Assembly (NCBI RefSeq): GCF_029258205.1
Contig: NZ_JARHZJ010000088.1
Location: 24,027-88,026, forward strand
Length of the DNA: 64,000 bases
Source of the DNA: Clostridium sp.
GTDB taxonomy: Bacteria > Bacillota > Clostridia > Clostridiales > Clostridiaceae
Direction: 5' to 3'
Each line of letters begins with the position of its first letter. Position 1 is the stretch's first letter. A program made the translations under genes and the position numbers. Below the pieces are notes generated by a model. It saw only the letters and a list, made by a program, of their open reading frames with translations, did not search any database and was not told where the DNA came from. Positions 63,726 through 64,000 of the stretch are shown here, one piece after another.

Positions 63726-64000
63726 TTGAAAACGGGGAAAATTATCAAGGTTTCAGGTCCTTTAGTAGTTGCTGAAGGTATGGATGAAGCTAATGTATAT
63801 GACGTTGTAAAAGTTGGAGAAAAAGGTCTTATTGGAGAAATCATTGAAATGAGAGGAGATAAGGCTTCAATCCAGGTATATGAAGAAACATCAGGTATTG
63901 GACCTGGGGACCCAGTTATAACTACTGGTGAACCACTTTCAGTAGAATTAGGACCAGGACTTATAGAGTCAATGTTCGATGGAATACAAAGACCTCTAGA
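63726..64000 (+). CDS. ntpA: V-type ATP synthase alpha (A) subunit, 5' part (truncated by window)
   Basis: TTG start; translation [91 protein letters not shown]; absent from ORF track. Confidence 0.95.
   Translation, partial: MKTGKIIKVSGPLVVAEGMDEANVYDVVKVGEKGLIGEIIEMRGDKASIQVYEETSGIGPGDPVITTGEPLSVELGPGLIESMFDGIQRPL

Overview
Low-GC Firmicute chromosome segment. Gene content and codon usage look like Clostridium, probably C. perfringens or a close relative (inference; no search was run). Most of the window is compact housekeeping DNA: uppS-cdsA-dxr-rseP-ispG-polC; rimP-nusA-rnpM-ylxQ-infB-rbfA-nrnA-truB-ribF-rpsO-pnp; ylmC/dapG/tepA-like/ftsK/rimO/pgsA/recA/rny/spoVS; an aminotransferase, ptsH, purB; T-box-argS; a feoAB locus with a small Cys-rich gene; and the start of a V-type ATPase operon running off the right edge. 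I see no CRISPR array, IS transposase, prophage, rRNA or tRNA. I found no clear multi-gene undescribed defence or biosynthetic system. The best leads are: (i) a 197-bp length-matched imperfect inverted-repeat element between convergent genes at 53.2-53.4 kb; (ii) two apparent pseudo-enzymes, an S2P/M50 homologue lacking HExxH (36.5 kb) and a lipoprotein resembling a ComEC-type MBL domain without its metal motif (52.4 kb); (iii) an uncharacterised protein with an HprK/PEPCK-like P-loop (46.5 kb); (iv) a four-hairpin leader with alternative pairings ahead of rimP-nusA; (v) a terminator/promoter/LexA-box overlap at recA. Coordinates of hairpins and start-site corrections were read by hand from the sequence.
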